Assembly (NCBI GenBank): GCA_020722065.1 | Contig: DYLK01000002.1 | Span: forward strand, 1 to 64,000 | DNA length: 64,000 nucleotides | Reading direction: 5' to 3' | Origin: Melioribacter roseus | GTDB taxonomy: Bacteria; Bacteroidota; Ignavibacteria; Ignavibacteriales; Melioribacteraceae | The notes under the pieces: model-generated | The model's input: only the letters and a program-made list of their open reading frames with translations | Told to the model about the DNA's origin: nothing | Database searches by the model: none | Program-made: the position numbers and the translations under genes | Part shown: piece after piece, positions 25,396-35,536 of the stretch | Layout: each line of letters starts with the position of its first letter | How positions within the stretch are numbered: position 1 is the first letter of the stretch

Positions 25396-26313
25396 TTAAT
25401 TATTTTCATTTTCTGATTCAGTTGCTGCATTATTTGTTTCAGATAAGGTTTCAGTTGTAGATTCCTGTTCTACTTCAGCAATTTCGTCATGTTTTACAAC
25501 TTTTTTATTTTGTCCTCTACCGTCAAAAACGACTTTTCGTGTAGATTTTCTTACTAAACGAGGTGAATTTTCTTCTTCTGTTTTTCTTTCCAATTCATCT
25601 TCGGCAGCTTTTTCAGCTTTAAGTTCTTTAGCTTTTTCAGAACCTTCGATAATAATATCGGCAATTTCTTTTGTAATTAATTCAATAGCTTTTGCTGCAT
25701 CATCATTAGCCGGAATAACGTAATCTACATCATCTGGGTCGCAGTTAGTATCAACTATTGCAAAAGTTGGAATATTAAGTCTGTGTGCTTCTTGAACTGC
25801 GATGAATTCCTTTTTAATATCTACAAGAAATAATGCACCAGGCAATTTTGCCATAGATTCAACACCTTCAAGAACTTTTTTAAGTTTATCTCTTTCACGA
25901 GAAAGTTGTAAAACTTCTTTTTTTGTCATTTTTTCAAAAGTACCGTCAGTTTCCATTTTTTCGATACTTTGCATTTTTTTAACACTTTTCTTAATAGTTT
26001 GAAAGTTTGTTAACATACCTCCGAGCCATCTTTCGCTAACCCAATTGATATTTGCTCTTTTTGCTTCGTTTGAAATTGCATTTTTGGCTTGTTTTTTAGT
26101 TCCGACAAATAGCACACCTTTTCCGCTTGCTACAATTTCATACAATTTTTTAGTAGCGTTATCAATTTGTGTTAATGTTTTTTTTAGATCGATTATGTGA
26201 ATCCCATTTTTTTCCATAAAAATATATTGTTTCATTTTGGGATTCCATCTACTGGTCAAATGACCAAAGTGGGCGCCTGCTTCAACAAGCTCAGTGAGTT
26301 TTACTTTTGGCAT
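25396..26313 (-). CDS. rpsB: 30S ribosomal protein S2
   Basis: 305 residues. The start at 26313 ([18 protein letters not shown]) is chosen over an in-frame upstream start at 26358, because AGGAG lies 6 nt before it and the S2 fold starts there. [11 protein letters not shown], the FVGTKKQA motif and DTNCDPD are conserved. The body ends near residue 235; an additional charged, Glu-rich tail of about 70 residues follows, a lineage-typical extension of unknown role. Confidence 0.96.
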   Translation of the reverse strand: MPKVKLTELVEAGAHFGHLTSRWNPKMKQYIFMEKNGIHIIDLKKTLTQIDNATKKLYEIVASGKGVLFVGTKKQAKNAISNEAKRANINWVSERWLGGMLTNFQTIKKSVKKMQSIEKMETDGTFEKMTKKEVLQLSRERDKLKKVLEGVESMAKLPGALFLVDIKKEFIAVQEAHRLNIPTFAIVDTNCDPDDVDYVIPANDDAAKAIELITKEIADIIIEGSEKAKELKAEKAAEDELERKTEEENSPRLVRKSTRKVVFDGRGQNKKVVKHDEIAEVEQESTTETLSETNNAATESENENN

Positions 26314-26427
26314 GTAATCTCCTGTTTTTCTTCTACTTTCTTCTTCTTTGCTATTCATCTCTTATTGTGAGACACAGGTAGCAAATCCGAAAGTATGTTT
26401 AATAAATTAGTTAATAAATAATAAAAA

Positions 26428-26814
26428 TTAACGTTTTGAGAATTGGAATCTTTTTCTTGCTTTCGCTTGACCGTATTTCTTTCTTTCAACCATTCTTGGA
26501 TCTCTTCGAAGCATTCTTTCAACTTTAAGAACTGAACGGAAATCTTCGTTAATATCAACTAAAGCTCTTGATATTCCTAATCTAATTGCTTCAGTTTGAC
26601 CTGTATTTCCACCACCAGCTACATTTGCATAAATATCATATTTACCCAATGTTTCAGTTAGCATTAATGGTTTAACAACAGTATCTCTATGATAACTTAA
26701 TGGGAAATAGTTTTCAAATTCTCTTTTGTTGATTGTAACTTTGCCAGTGCCTACTCTTAAGTAAACACGAGCAACTGAATTTTTTCTTCGTCCAACAAAT
26801 ATTTTATCAGTCAT
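26428..26814 (-). CDS. rpsI: 30S ribosomal protein S9
   Basis: 128 residues, full length. [15 protein letters not shown] at the start and the basic tail ending [17 protein letters not shown] are characteristic; the C-terminal lysine/arginine tail reaches the P-site tRNA. It follows rplM by 10 bp, the near-universal L13-S9 pair. Confidence 0.97.
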   Translation of the reverse strand: MTDKIFVGRRKNSVARVYLRVGTGKVTINKREFENYFPLSYHRDTVVKPLMLTETLGKYDIYANVAGGGNTGQTEAIRLGISRALVDINEDFRSVLKVERMLRRDPRMVERKKYGQAKARKRFQFSKR

Positions 26815-26824
26815 TCAAATCCTC

Positions 26825-27265
26825 TTACAAACTTAAAATTTCTGGTTTTTGAGCTGTATGTGGGTGTTCATTACCAACATAAACTTTCAATTTTTTTATT
26901 AATTGTTTACCTAATCTTGTTTTAGGTAACATTCCTCGAACGGCATGTTCAACAATTCGCTCAGGATGTTTTGTTTTTACTTCAGAAAATGATTCTGTTT
27001 TTATTCCACCAGGATATCCACTGTGGCGTATATAAACTTTCTGATTTTCTCTTTTTCCAGTTAATTTTACTTTATCAGCGTTCAATACAATTACAAAATC
27101 ACCAGTATCTGTGTTAGGAGTAAAAATTGGTTTATTTTTACCTCTAATAATTTTTGCTATTTCACTTGCCAAACGTCCTAAAATTTTGTCAGTCGCATCT
27201 ACAACGTACCATTTTCTGTCGGCATCTTCAGTTTTAATAAACTTTGTCATCTTTTCTTGTTTCAC
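26825..27265 (-). CDS. rplM: 50S ribosomal protein L13
   Basis: A protein of about 146 residues. [30 protein letters not shown] and RMLPKTRLG-like [15 protein letters not shown] are L13 signatures. Three in-frame starts exist: TTG 27277, GTG 27265 and ATG 27250. The GGAGG at 27271-27275 sits 5 nt before the GTG but 20 nt before the ATG, so GTG is chosen. The N-terminal extension is a few residues longer than usual. Confidence 0.93.
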   Translation of the reverse strand: MKQEKMTKFIKTEDADRKWYVVDATDKILGRLASEIAKIIRGKNKPIFTPNTDTGDFVIVLNADKVKLTGKRENQKVYIRHSGYPGGIKTESFSEVKTKHPERIVEHAVRGMLPKTRLGKQLIKKLKVYVGNEHPHTAQKPEILSL

Positions 27266-27270
27266 AAATT

Positions 27271-27275
27271 CCTCC
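27271..27275 (-). promoter_or_regulatory. Ribosome-binding site selecting the rplM GTG start
   Basis: GGAGG read on the minus strand, 5 nt upstream of GTG 27265. Its distance rules against the ATG at 27250 as the main start. Confidence 0.7.
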
Positions 27276-27315
27276 AAATAGAAAAACTTTTATATAAGAG
27301 TTAGGCAATATATTT

Positions 27316-27342
27316 CTAAATCTTTGAAATGTCAAGATTTAG
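27316..27342 (-). promoter_or_regulatory. Hairpin upstream of rplM (leader or weak terminator)
   Basis: CTAAATCTT (27316-27324) pairs perfectly with AAGATTTAG (27334-27342). It lies 11 bases past the stop of the upstream lipoprotein gene and about 50 bases before rplM. No strong T run follows, so it may be a weak terminator or part of an L13 leader. Confidence 0.4.
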
Positions 27343-27352
27343 CGTTAAAATC

Positions 27353-28372
27353 TTATTTGTTATTTGGTATTATCCCAAGAATTGTTCTAGGATAAGTATC
27401 AGATATTACAAAATAACCCAATTCTTTATGATATGCCAAACCTTCCCAATTTGTAATTACTTCATTGCTAATTTTCAAATTAATTGGTTCAAAGGAATAG
27501 TCTATATTAATTGCTTTATTTGTTACTTTGAATTTTACAATTCTTTCAACACTTTCTTTAAAACAACTAGCGTTGCTTTCATTTTTATGAAAACGTAATG
27601 AATCACTACTTGGTTTTAATAATTCCAATTCTCCTGGCCAAAAATAATTTAATGCAAAAAATGTAGAATCTGATTCCTTTGCAACATCAGTAATTCTGTA
27701 TTCTATCGGTTCAAATAATATTTCAGAAAATTTTTGTTGCTCTAAATTCCATTTGTAAGCTATGTGTTTTTTCGAAATATTTTTCCCGTTTGCTTCGTAT
27801 ATAAAAAGAATATCATTTCCATATTTTATTAATGATTCATAAGATAAATTTGGTAAGTGATTTACACTTGGAATTTGAATTAATGAATTTTTATCAAATT
27901 TGATCGATTTTCGGTCTTCTGAAAATTTTCCTTGCAAAAAATATGCTTCGGCAAAATCTTTTTTTAATGAATAACTTTCAATCGAGAGGTAAACATTCCC
28001 CTTTTTATCAATTTCAATTGCTTCTAATCCAGAACCAGAGGAATTAAATTGTTGTAATTCCTCTAAATTTAATTTGATCGAATCTACTTCGATTGGAATG
28101 AAATATTCATTTTTTTCAAGATAATTTTTAATTTGTTGTAACGGAATAGAAAATAAATAACCAATTGAATCATTTTCTGATGAAAATGGGTATTGGGGCA
28201 ATAAAATTAAATTATTTTCAAAAATTGTTAGTCCAGAATATTCAAATTTCACATTACCAATTTCTTCTGGTAGCTTTATTTCTCTGAAATCTTTGTGTTT
28301 GTAATTTTCAAATTGTGAATTGCTACTACAACCCCAAAATAATACTAAAAGTGTCAAAATTATGATTCTCAT
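27353..28372 (-). CDS. Putative lipoprotein, beta-propeller-like
   Basis: 339 residues with a lipoprotein signal: hydrophobic residues 3-13 and the lipobox LFWGC, giving Cys15 as the lipidated residue. The mature part is beta-rich with FEYSGLTIFENNLILLPQYP and a GLEAIEIDKKGNVYLSIE segment, reminiscent of phytase-like esterase or SdiA-regulated propeller proteins. No catalytic motif was recognised. It overlaps the preceding gene by ATGA and is co-transcribed with it. Confidence 0.7.
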   Translation of the reverse strand: MRIIILTLLVLFWGCSSNSQFENYKHKDFREIKLPEEIGNVKFEYSGLTIFENNLILLPQYPFSSENDSIGYLFSIPLQQIKNYLEKNEYFIPIEVDSIKLNLEELQQFNSSGSGLEAIEIDKKGNVYLSIESYSLKKDFAEAYFLQGKFSEDRKSIKFDKNSLIQIPSVNHLPNLSYESLIKYGNDILFIYEANGKNISKKHIAYKWNLEQQKFSEILFEPIEYRITDVAKESDSTFFALNYFWPGELELLKPSSDSLRFHKNESNASCFKESVERIVKFKVTNKAINIDYSFEPINLKISNEVITNWEGLAYHKELGYFVISDTYPRTILGIIPNNK

Positions 28373-28977
28373 TTTTTACCTGGTAAATTTACTTCTGTAT
28401 AATCTTCTGGTATTTCAAAAACTGAGTTTTCCAATGCTTTTGAATTTATTTCTGTGATTTCCATTTCCATTTTATTCCCGAATGCTTCTACAATTATCAA
28501 AAAAGGGAAAAATTTTTCTTTGCCTAAATATGGACCAATTTCGTCCCCTTCACCTGAAAAACCTGGAAATTCTATAAACTCTTCAGTTGCCCAAAGAATT
28601 ACTTTTTGATTTTCATCTTCTAAATAATATTCAGCACAAGAATAACCAAGTATTTCTTTACTTCTTCCCGTTTTATTCAATATTTTATCTTTTCCTAAAT
28701 CTAATGGATTTTGCATTTTCGATGATTCTTCGTCTAAAATCATATATTTTTTGGTATCTGGCATCAGCAAAATTGATTTTTTATCTCTCACAATAGTGAA
28801 TGCATTTAGATTCTCAATTTCAATTTTTTCCCAATCATTTTTAAGAGAATAAACCATTTTTGTTTTTTGGTTTTTAGTTTTTATGGAAAATTCTATTGTC
28901 CCTTCAAATTTTTCTTGTGCAAAATTTTCAAAGAATGTGAATAAACTAATTATCAGATAAATGAAATACTTTTTCAA
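28369..28977 (-). CDS. Exported DUF4412-like protein
   Basis: 202 residues beginning with a signal peptide (MKKYFIYLIISLFTFFENFAQ). The mature part has FEGTIEFSIKTKNQKTKM, a GYSCAEY motif and a WATEEF segment typical of the DUF4412 family, small periplasmic or outer-membrane-associated proteins of unknown role. The start codon is TTG with AGG 6 nt upstream; no in-frame ATG would keep the signal peptide. The stop overlaps the next start (ATGA). Confidence 0.65.
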   Translation of the reverse strand: MKKYFIYLIISLFTFFENFAQEKFEGTIEFSIKTKNQKTKMVYSLKNDWEKIEIENLNAFTIVRDKKSILLMPDTKKYMILDEESSKMQNPLDLGKDKILNKTGRSKEILGYSCAEYYLEDENQKVILWATEEFIEFPGFSGEGDEIGPYLGKEKFFPFLIIVEAFGNKMEMEITEINSKALENSVFEIPEDYTEVNLPGKK

Positions 28978-29075
28978 AATTAACCTAAATTTGTTTTTTA
29001 GTTTTTTAATTTACAAACATAAATTATTTCAAATAAAATTAATCCAGGATTATACATCTTTTTTGTGAGATTTAG

Positions 29076-31301
29076 ATGGTAGAACAAATTGTTGATTTAA
29101 AATTAGCTCTCGAACATGGCTTAACCGAAGAAGAATTCGGTTGGATTTGTGATATTTTAGGACATGTTCCAAACTTTACTGAACTTGGGATTTTTAGTGT
29201 AATGTGGAGTGAACATTGTAGTTATAAAAATTCCATTGCAGAAATTAAAAAACTTCCTCGCTCTGGGAATGCCCTACTTGTCTCTGCTGGTGAAGAAAAT
29301 GCCGGTTTGGTTGACATTGGCGATGGACAAGCAATTGCATTTAAAATAGAAAGCCACAATCATCCATCTGCTGTCGAACCTTATCAAGGTGCTGCAACTG
29401 GTGTTGGTGGAATTTTGAGAGATATTTTCACAATGGGAGCTCGCCCAATTGCCGCTTTGAATTCTTTAAGATTTGGCTCTCTTGAAGATTCGCACACCAG
29501 ATTTTTATTTCAAGAAGTTGTTAAAGGAATTGGTGATTACGGTAACGCTTTTGGGGTTCCAACTGTTGGCGGCGAAGTGTTTTTTGATGAATCTTACAAA
29601 GGGAATCCGCTTGTAAATGCAATGGCAATTGGGTTAGTTGATGCTAAAAAAACTGCTTCAGCAATTGCAAAAGGAATAGGAAATCCTGTAATGATTGTTG
29701 GTTCTTCAACTGGAAGAGATGGAATTCACGGTGCAACTTTTGCATCTGTTGAACTTTCGGAAGAATCTGAAAGTAAACGCCCTTCGGTTCAAGTTGGCGA
29801 TCCATTTACTGAAAAATTACTTCTTGAAGCAACATTGGAAATCATAGAAAATGATTGGATTGTTGGTATTCAGGATATGGGTGCGGCTGGAATTTCTTGT
29901 TCAACTTCAGAGATGAGTGCAAAAGGGAATTCTGGGATGAAAATAGATTTAACTAAAGTTCCACTTCGAGAAAATGGAATGTCAGCTTATGAAATTATGC
30001 TTTCGGAATCGCAAGAACGAATGTTAGTTGTTGCAAAAAAAGGATTCGAGAAGCAAATTATGCAAGTTTTTGATAAATGGGATTTACATTGTGAAATTAT
30101 TGGTGAAGTTACAGAAAATGGAATAATTGATGTAGATTACTCTGGAAAATCTGAAGCTAAAATTCCATCTTTTAATTTAGTACTTGGTGGAGGAGCTCCT
30201 GTTTATAAACGTGAAAAGAAAGAACCAGCATATTTATCAGAAAAACATAATTTTGATTTAAGCTCGCTCAAAATTCCTGATGAAATCAAGACAACATTTC
30301 TAAAAGTTTTTTCTTCGACAAATATTGTTTCAAAACGCTGGATTTTTGAACAATATGATTCCAAAGTTCAGACAAATACCGTTGTTGGTCCTGGTTCGGA
30401 TTCTGCAATTATTAGAATAAAAGATTCGCAAAAAGCTATTGCTGCAAATACTGATTGCAATGGAAGATATGTTTACTTAAATCCAAAAGTTGGGACAAAA
30501 ATAGCTGTCGCCGAATCAGCTCGAAATATTGTTTGTTCAGGAGCAAAACCACTTGCAATTACAAATTGTTTGAATTTTGGGAATCCATACAATCCTGAAG
30601 TTTATTGGACTTTTTCGCAATCTATTGAAGGAATGGGCGAGGCTTGTAGATTTTTTGAAACACCAGTTACTGGTGGAAATGTTAGCTTTTACAACGAAAG
30701 TCCCGATTCAACAGTCTATCCAACTCCAGTAATTGGAATGGTTGGTTTGTTAGAAAATATCCAAAACAGAATCTCTTCTTTCTTTCAAAATGAAAATGAT
30801 TTGATTTATGTTCTCGGTCAGGATTTCGAAGAAATTGGAGGAAGCGAATATTTACGAACAATTTTCAATTTGGTTGAAGGAAACTGTCCAAATATTAATC
30901 TTGAAATTGAAAAAAAATTGCACAATTCAATTTTTTTGGCAAATTCCAAGAAATTAATTGAATCTGCTCATGATATTTCAGAAGGGGGAATAATTACAGC
31001 AATTGCAGAAAGTGCAATCGGATCTTTTGAAAAGCAATTTGGAGTTAAAGTTGAAATTCCAATTCAAACCCGCTGGGATTTTTCGTTCTTCTCTGAAACA
31101 CAATCCCGAATTATTGTTTCTGTAAACCCCGAAAATCAGATTGAATTTGAAAAAACTATGAGTGAAATTGGTCAGTATTTCAACTACCTCGGAAAAGTTA
31201 CAAACAAAGATTTCGAGTTTAACGGGAATATAATTCCAATTAGCGAACTTTCAGAAATTTATTTCGACACAATATCAAAAAGAATGTCCCATGAAATTTA
31301 G
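29076..31301 (+). CDS. purL: Phosphoribosylformylglycinamidine synthase, PurL subunit
   Basis: A 741-residue small-type PurL (needs PurQ and PurS). [32 protein letters not shown] and [15 protein letters not shown] are the substrate- and ATP-binding motifs. It carries out the fourth step of purine synthesis (FGAR to FGAM). The stop overlaps the start of the next gene by 11 bp. Confidence 0.97.
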   Translation: MVEQIVDLKLALEHGLTEEEFGWICDILGHVPNFTELGIFSVMWSEHCSYKNSIAEIKKLPRSGNALLVSAGEENAGLVDIGDGQAIAFKIESHNHPSAVEPYQGAATGVGGILRDIFTMGARPIAALNSLRFGSLEDSHTRFLFQEVVKGIGDYGNAFGVPTVGGEVFFDESYKGNPLVNAMAIGLVDAKKTASAIAKGIGNPVMIVGSSTGRDGIHGATFASVELSEESESKRPSVQVGDPFTEKLLLEATLEIIENDWIVGIQDMGAAGISCSTSEMSAKGNSGMKIDLTKVPLRENGMSAYEIMLSESQERMLVVAKKGFEKQIMQVFDKWDLHCEIIGEVTENGIIDVDYSGKSEAKIPSFNLVLGGGAPVYKREKKEPAYLSEKHNFDLSSLKIPDEIKTTFLKVFSSTNIVSKRWIFEQYDSKVQTNTVVGPGSDSAIIRIKDSQKAIAANTDCNGRYVYLNPKVGTKIAVAESARNIVCSGAKPLAITNCLNFGNPYNPEVYWTFSQSIEGMGEACRFFETPVTGGNVSFYNESPDSTVYPTPVIGMVGLLENIQNRISSFFQNENDLIYVLGQDFEEIGGSEYLRTIFNLVEGNCPNINLEIEKKLHNSIFLANSKKLIESAHDISEGGIITAIAESAIGSFEKQFGVKVEIPIQTRWDFSFFSETQSRIIVSVNPENQIEFEKTMSEIGQYFNYLGKVTNKDFEFNGNIIPISELSEIYFDTISKRMSHEI

Positions 31302-32217
31302 TGTAATCAAATTCTTGAGAAAATATCTCAGTAAAGAAAAAATCCGTTCAAGTGGTAAATTTCTATCGTATTATTTAGGTGGACTTTTTAAAAGCATAGA
31401 AAACGACCATATTTTCCTTTCAGCCGCTGGAATTGCTTTTTCCTTGTTATTAAGCATTATTCCATTTTTAATAATTGGTTTTGCAATTGTTGGTTCATTT
31501 ACAACAACTGAATCTGTAATGGCTCAAATAAATCAGTTAATTCTTACAACAATTCCTTATCCATCAGTTGCTGCTTATGTTAGTAATTTTATTGAAATTC
31601 GCCTTCCTGATATTTATAAATACAATAATATAGCTGCTTATTTGGGTAGCATTTCTTTATTTTTAACAGCAACTTGGATTTTTAGTAGCTTGAGAACGGC
31701 ACTAAATCAAATTTATCAAATTCATAGTACTTCAAGTATGTTAAAAACAATCTTAAAAGATTTATTAATAATTTTTAGTTTGATTTTTATTCTACTTCTT
31801 TCCACAATAGTTTTACCTGCTGTCAAAATCTTTATTGATGAAGCTTCAAATTTACATTTTATCCAATTTTTAGGAATTAATGATTTTCTTAGTCATATTA
31901 TCTCGGCTACATCTTTTATTCTAATTTTTTGGCTATTTTTCATTACGTACAATATAATTCCATCTAAACGAATTGGAAAAAGAGTTACTGCACTTTCTGC
32001 TTTTTGGGCAGCTATTTTATGGGCTGGAATGAAATTAATTTTTGGATATTATATAACCCATTTCTTGATGAAACGAAATCTTTACGGTGCATTTTTGATT
32101 TTGATGTTAGTTTTATTTTGGATTTTCTATTCTTCAATTCTCTTTTTAATTGGTGCTAAAATTGGAATTTTATACAAAAATAAGCGAGATGGAAATTCTT
32201 TTTCATTAAATAAGTAA
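31291..32217 (+). CDS. YihY/BrkB-family inner-membrane protein
   Basis: 308 residues with about six membrane segments. [23 protein letters not shown] is the family opening (broken here: [15 protein letters not shown]), and the [20 protein letters not shown] segment lies near the end. Family members are polytopic membrane proteins often annotated as ribonuclease BN in error; the function is unclear. The start overlaps purL by 11 bp. Confidence 0.85.
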   Translation: MKFSVIKFLRKYLSKEKIRSSGKFLSYYLGGLFKSIENDHIFLSAAGIAFSLLLSIIPFLIIGFAIVGSFTTTESVMAQINQLILTTIPYPSVAAYVSNFIEIRLPDIYKYNNIAAYLGSISLFLTATWIFSSLRTALNQIYQIHSTSSMLKTILKDLLIIFSLIFILLLSTIVLPAVKIFIDEASNLHFIQFLGINDFLSHIISATSFILIFWLFFITYNIIPSKRIGKRVTALSAFWAAILWAGMKLIFGYYITHFLMKRNLYGAFLILMLVLFWIFYSSILFLIGAKIGILYKNKRDGNSFSLNK

Positions 32218-32327
32218 TTTATTATGTTAAAATCACCTTTCCTTATCCATTTAACATTCTTATATTTTAATGTTGATTGAAGAATATCTTTAACAAATTA
32301 AACAACAATAATTTACGGAGAAAAAAA

Positions 32328-33131
32328 ATGAACGATAATTTCCAAAATGGAAATGAAGAAGTTGAAACTTTTGGTTTTACAGACAAATTAGTTGGAGTTT
32401 TTACATCTCCAAGTGAAACATTTGCAACTTTAAGAATGCAAGAAAAATCAACAACAACGTGGTTAATTCCTGTAATCTTACTTATTTTAATTATTTCCGC
32501 TATAAATTTGGTAACTATGAGTAACCCAACCGTAAGTATGAAAATTCAAGAAAGACAATTATCACAAATTGAAAAGAACTTTTCGGAAATGGTTGAAAGT
32601 GGGAAAATGACTCAAGAACAAGCCGAAAAACAATTGGATGAAATACAAGGAAGAATTTCAGAGCAAATGGAAAAAGGGAAATGGATACAAATTCCAAGCG
32701 TTATTCTCGTTGTTTTCGTATTCTTTTTTATAATTTCTGGTTTCTTCTATTTAGTTGTTAAATTTGGGCTTAAAGGTAATGGAAATTACTCGCAAGCAAT
32801 GGTTGCTTACGGACTTCCCTATTACATTTTAGTAATTCAAACATTAATTATGGGTTTGGTAATTATTCTATTAGAAGAACCAATGCAAAGTTTAAGTATT
32901 GGCGAATTTATACAAGCTGATAAAGAAACTATAGTTGGTTTACTTCTTTCAAAATTAGATTTATTTAGCATTTGGTACTATTATGCAATCTCTATCGGAT
33001 TTGCAAAAATGTTCAAAATTGAATCAGTTTCAAAAGTAATTATTACTATATTTTCTATTTGGATTGGATTTAGCTTACTATTTTTCTTTTTGGCAAAAGC
33101 TTTTCCAGTACTCAAATTCTTCGGATTTTAA
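32328..33131 (+). CDS. Yip1-domain membrane protein
   Basis: 267 residues. The ATG at 32328 is chosen because ACGGAG lies 8 nt upstream; a longer frame from a TTG at 32277 is less likely. KLVGVFTSPSETFATLR is the typical opening of bacterial Yip1-like proteins, then TM (about 45-65), a charged helix with Q/E/K (70-125), and four further TM segments. Function unknown. Confidence 0.78.
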   Translation: MNDNFQNGNEEVETFGFTDKLVGVFTSPSETFATLRMQEKSTTTWLIPVILLILIISAINLVTMSNPTVSMKIQERQLSQIEKNFSEMVESGKMTQEQAEKQLDEIQGRISEQMEKGKWIQIPSVILVVFVFFFIISGFFYLVVKFGLKGNGNYSQAMVAYGLPYYILVIQTLIMGLVIILLEEPMQSLSIGEFIQADKETIVGLLLSKLDLFSIWYYYAISIGFAKMFKIESVSKVIITIFSIWIGFSLLFFFLAKAFPVLKFFGF

Positions 33132-33150
33132 TTCCGAATTTTATTTTTAA
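33120..33150 (+). terminator. Possible weak terminator after the Yip1-like gene
   Basis: TTCGGA (33120-33125) pairs with TCCGAA (33133-33138); TTTTATTTTT follows. The stem is only 6 bp and includes the stop region, so the call is tentative. Confidence 0.4.
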
Positions 33151-33199
33151 ATTAATTTCCCGATGCCAGTTCCCTCTAAGATCTCATTTCTAGGCAAAT

Positions 33200-34654
33200 A
33201 TGATAAACGACCTAAGTCAAAATGACTTTGAAAAACTTGCTAATAACTTCACAAAATATATTTCAGATTATCTTGAAAATATCTCTGAAAAAGATGTATT
33301 ACCGCAAATTAAACCAGGCTGGCTTAAATCACAATTTTCTGAATTCCCACCAACTCAAGGTGAAAGTTTAGAAAATATTCTAAAAGAAATTGATGAAAAA
33401 ATAATTCCAGCTATGACTCATTGGAATCATCCAAAATTTATGGCTTATTTTAATTCTACCGCTTCTAGTGCTGGCGTTTTGGGTGAATATCTTGCAGCCG
33501 CTTTCAACACAAATGCAATGGTATGGAAATCTTCGCCAGCTTCAACAGAATTAGAAGAAGCAATGTTGCTTTGGTATAAAAATCTTCTCGGGTTACCATA
33601 TTTTTTTGATGCAATAATTTATGATACTGCCTCAATTTCTTCGTTGCACGCAATAGCTTGTGCAAGAGAAAAGGCATATCCGCAAATTATTAGAAATGAA
33701 GGTTTGTCAGGAAATTCTAAGATTCCCAAAATGCGAATTTACGTCTCGGAGGAAGCACATTCCTCTATTGAAAAAAGTGCAATTACATTAGGAATTGGCA
33801 TCCAGAATGTGCGAAAAATTCCAACAGATAATAACTTTTCAATGATTCCAAAAGAACTCCAAAAAGCAATTGAAGAAGATAGAAACAATGGATTTCTACC
33901 AATTGCAGTAGTTGCTACTGTTGGCACAACATCAACAACAAGCATTGATCCAGTTGATAAAATAGGAGAAATTACCCAAAAAGAGAATATTTGGTTGCAC
34001 ATTGATGCTGCCTATGGAGGTTCAGCATTAGTTACTTCTGAAATGCAATACATTAAAAATGGTTGGGAATTTGCAGATTCTATCGTCATAAATCCACATA
34101 AATGGATGTTTATTCCAATTGATTTAAGCGTATTATTTATTCGAGATAAAAAAATTCTGAAACAAGCATTTTCAATTATTCCAGAATATCTAAAAACAGA
34201 AGTCGATGATATTGCAACAAATTTTATGGATTACGGTATTCAGTTAGGAAGAAGATTTCGTTCATTAAAACTTTGGTTTACAATTAAATATTACGGGAAA
34301 AGTGGATTAGAAAGAATTATTAGCAATCATTTGCAATTAGCTAAAAAGTTGAAAAAAATCATTGAACAAGATGAAAGATTCGAAATTTTAGCACCTGTAC
34401 ATTTTTCAACATTGTGTTTTCGAGCAAAAAATCCATATAACGAAAATAAAATCACAACAAATCAATTCAATCAAGAATTAATTGATTTAATTAACAATAC
34501 AAAAAAAGTATTTCTCTCGCATACAAATGTTAAAAATCAGTTTATGATAAGGATTGTAATTTCAGGACTTAAAACAACTGAAAATGATGTTTTCGAAGTT
34601 TGGGAAATAATCAAAGAAGAATACAATAAATTATTAATTAAATATACTTTATGA
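33200..34654 (+). CDS. PLP-dependent group II decarboxylase (aromatic amino acid decarboxylase-like)
   Basis: 484 residues. HIDAAYGGSA holds the aspartate that contacts the PLP ring nitrogen, and NPHKWMF holds the Schiff-base lysine. SSPASTELEEAMLLWYKNLLGLP and the N-terminal PKFMAYFNSTAS match the aromatic-L-amino-acid / tryptophan / tyrosine decarboxylase family. The substrate cannot be told from sequence. The stop overlaps the following phosphatase start (ATGA), so the two are co-translated. Confidence 0.88.
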   Translation: MINDLSQNDFEKLANNFTKYISDYLENISEKDVLPQIKPGWLKSQFSEFPPTQGESLENILKEIDEKIIPAMTHWNHPKFMAYFNSTASSAGVLGEYLAAAFNTNAMVWKSSPASTELEEAMLLWYKNLLGLPYFFDAIIYDTASISSLHAIACAREKAYPQIIRNEGLSGNSKIPKMRIYVSEEAHSSIEKSAITLGIGIQNVRKIPTDNNFSMIPKELQKAIEEDRNNGFLPIAVVATVGTTSTTSIDPVDKIGEITQKENIWLHIDAAYGGSALVTSEMQYIKNGWEFADSIVINPHKWMFIPIDLSVLFIRDKKILKQAFSIIPEYLKTEVDDIATNFMDYGIQLGRRFRSLKLWFTIKYYGKSGLERIISNHLQLAKKLKKIIEQDERFEILAPVHFSTLCFRAKNPYNENKITTNQFNQELIDLINNTKKVFLSHTNVKNQFMIRIVISGLKTTENDVFEVWEIIKEEYNKLLIKYTL

Positions 34655-35115
34655 AAAAAATACTTTTTGTCTGTTACGGAAATATTTGCCGTTCTCCTGC
34701 GGCTGAAGGAATAATGAAAAAACTAATTACTCAAGCAAAATTGGAAAATGATTTTTTTATAGATTCAGCGGGAATTCATGGTTTTCATGTCGGAGAAAAA
34801 CCTTGTGATAGAATGGTAAATCATGCAAAAAAACGTGGTTATAATTTAGATTCAAGGGCAAGGCAGCTGCAAAAATCTGATCTAATCGAATTCGATTTTA
34901 TTATCACAATGGATAACGATAATTATTATGATGTTCGCTCACTTGATTATGAAAATTATTATATAAGTAAAATTGTCACAATGACTAATTTTATAAAAAA
35001 CCGTTCTGTGAAAGAAATTCCTGACCCATATTATGGCGGTCCTACCGAATTTGAGTTAGTTCTAGATTTGCTTGAAGAAGCTATTCCCAATCTAATTACT
35101 TCTATTGTTCATTAA
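34651..35115 (+). CDS. Low-molecular-weight protein-tyrosine phosphatase
   Basis: 154 residues, the family length. The N-terminal P-loop VCYGNICRSPAAEG gives C(X)5R, and IPDPYYGG holds the general-acid aspartate. Could act on phosphotyrosine or phosphoarginine proteins. Coupled to the upstream decarboxylase, without an adjacent kinase. Confidence 0.92.
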   Translation: MKKILFVCYGNICRSPAAEGIMKKLITQAKLENDFFIDSAGIHGFHVGEKPCDRMVNHAKKRGYNLDSRARQLQKSDLIEFDFIITMDNDNYYDVRSLDYENYYISKIVTMTNFIKNRSVKEIPDPYYGGPTEFELVLDLLEEAIPNLITSIVH

Positions 35116-35174
35116 ATATTTACAAAAATATTATTTTGTGTTCCAAATTATTTTAGTAATTTTGTAAAGGAATC

Positions 35175-35190
35175 TGTGCTTTCAAGCACA
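35175..35190. other. Short hairpin, function unknown
   Basis: TGTGCT (35175-35180) pairs with AGCACA (35185-35190) across TTCA. No T run follows on either strand, so it is not a standard terminator. It sits 60 bases after the phosphatase gene and may be an RNA-stability element. Confidence 0.35.
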
Positions 35191-35241
35191 AATTAATGAG
35201 TCGTTATTATATATTTTTGAGGTAACATTTAAGAGGCAGTT

Positions 35242-35502
35242 GTGAAAACATTAACATCAGCAGTTGAAAAGAAAAACTATAAAACGTTTTTTAAGAGTTT
35301 TTTTTTATTACCATTTATAAATGGACTTTTTGGTTTCACTCTCTTTTTTACTATACTTTTCCTAACAAAATCATTTAGTAGTTGGATTGGCTCAATTGAA
35401 GTCTTTACAATTGACATTGAAGATGTAGTTCTTTCATCAATTGGATTTATTCTACTATTTTTGATTAAATTCCTAGAAAATTTTGCAGAAAAAGAAAAAT
35501 AA
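35242..35502 (+). CDS. Small two-TM membrane protein
   Basis: 86 residues, GTG start with AGAGG 5 nt upstream. Two hydrophobic segments (about 19-42 and 58-76) surround a short loop. No family recognised. It precedes the PerM-like transporter by 34 bp and reads in the same direction. Confidence 0.6.
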   Translation: MKTLTSAVEKKNYKTFFKSFFLLPFINGLFGFTLFFTILFLTKSFSSWIGSIEVFTIDIEDVVLSSIGFILLFLIKFLENFAEKEK

Positions 35503-35536
35503 TTGTTCTATTTGATTATTTTTCAATTCAAGAAAA

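Noticed and set aside
28949-28961. A third copy of the ATTATCAGATAAT-like palindrome.
   Set aside because: It lies in the signal-peptide codons of a gene and matches 12 of 13 bases, which is expected by chance in AT-rich DNA.
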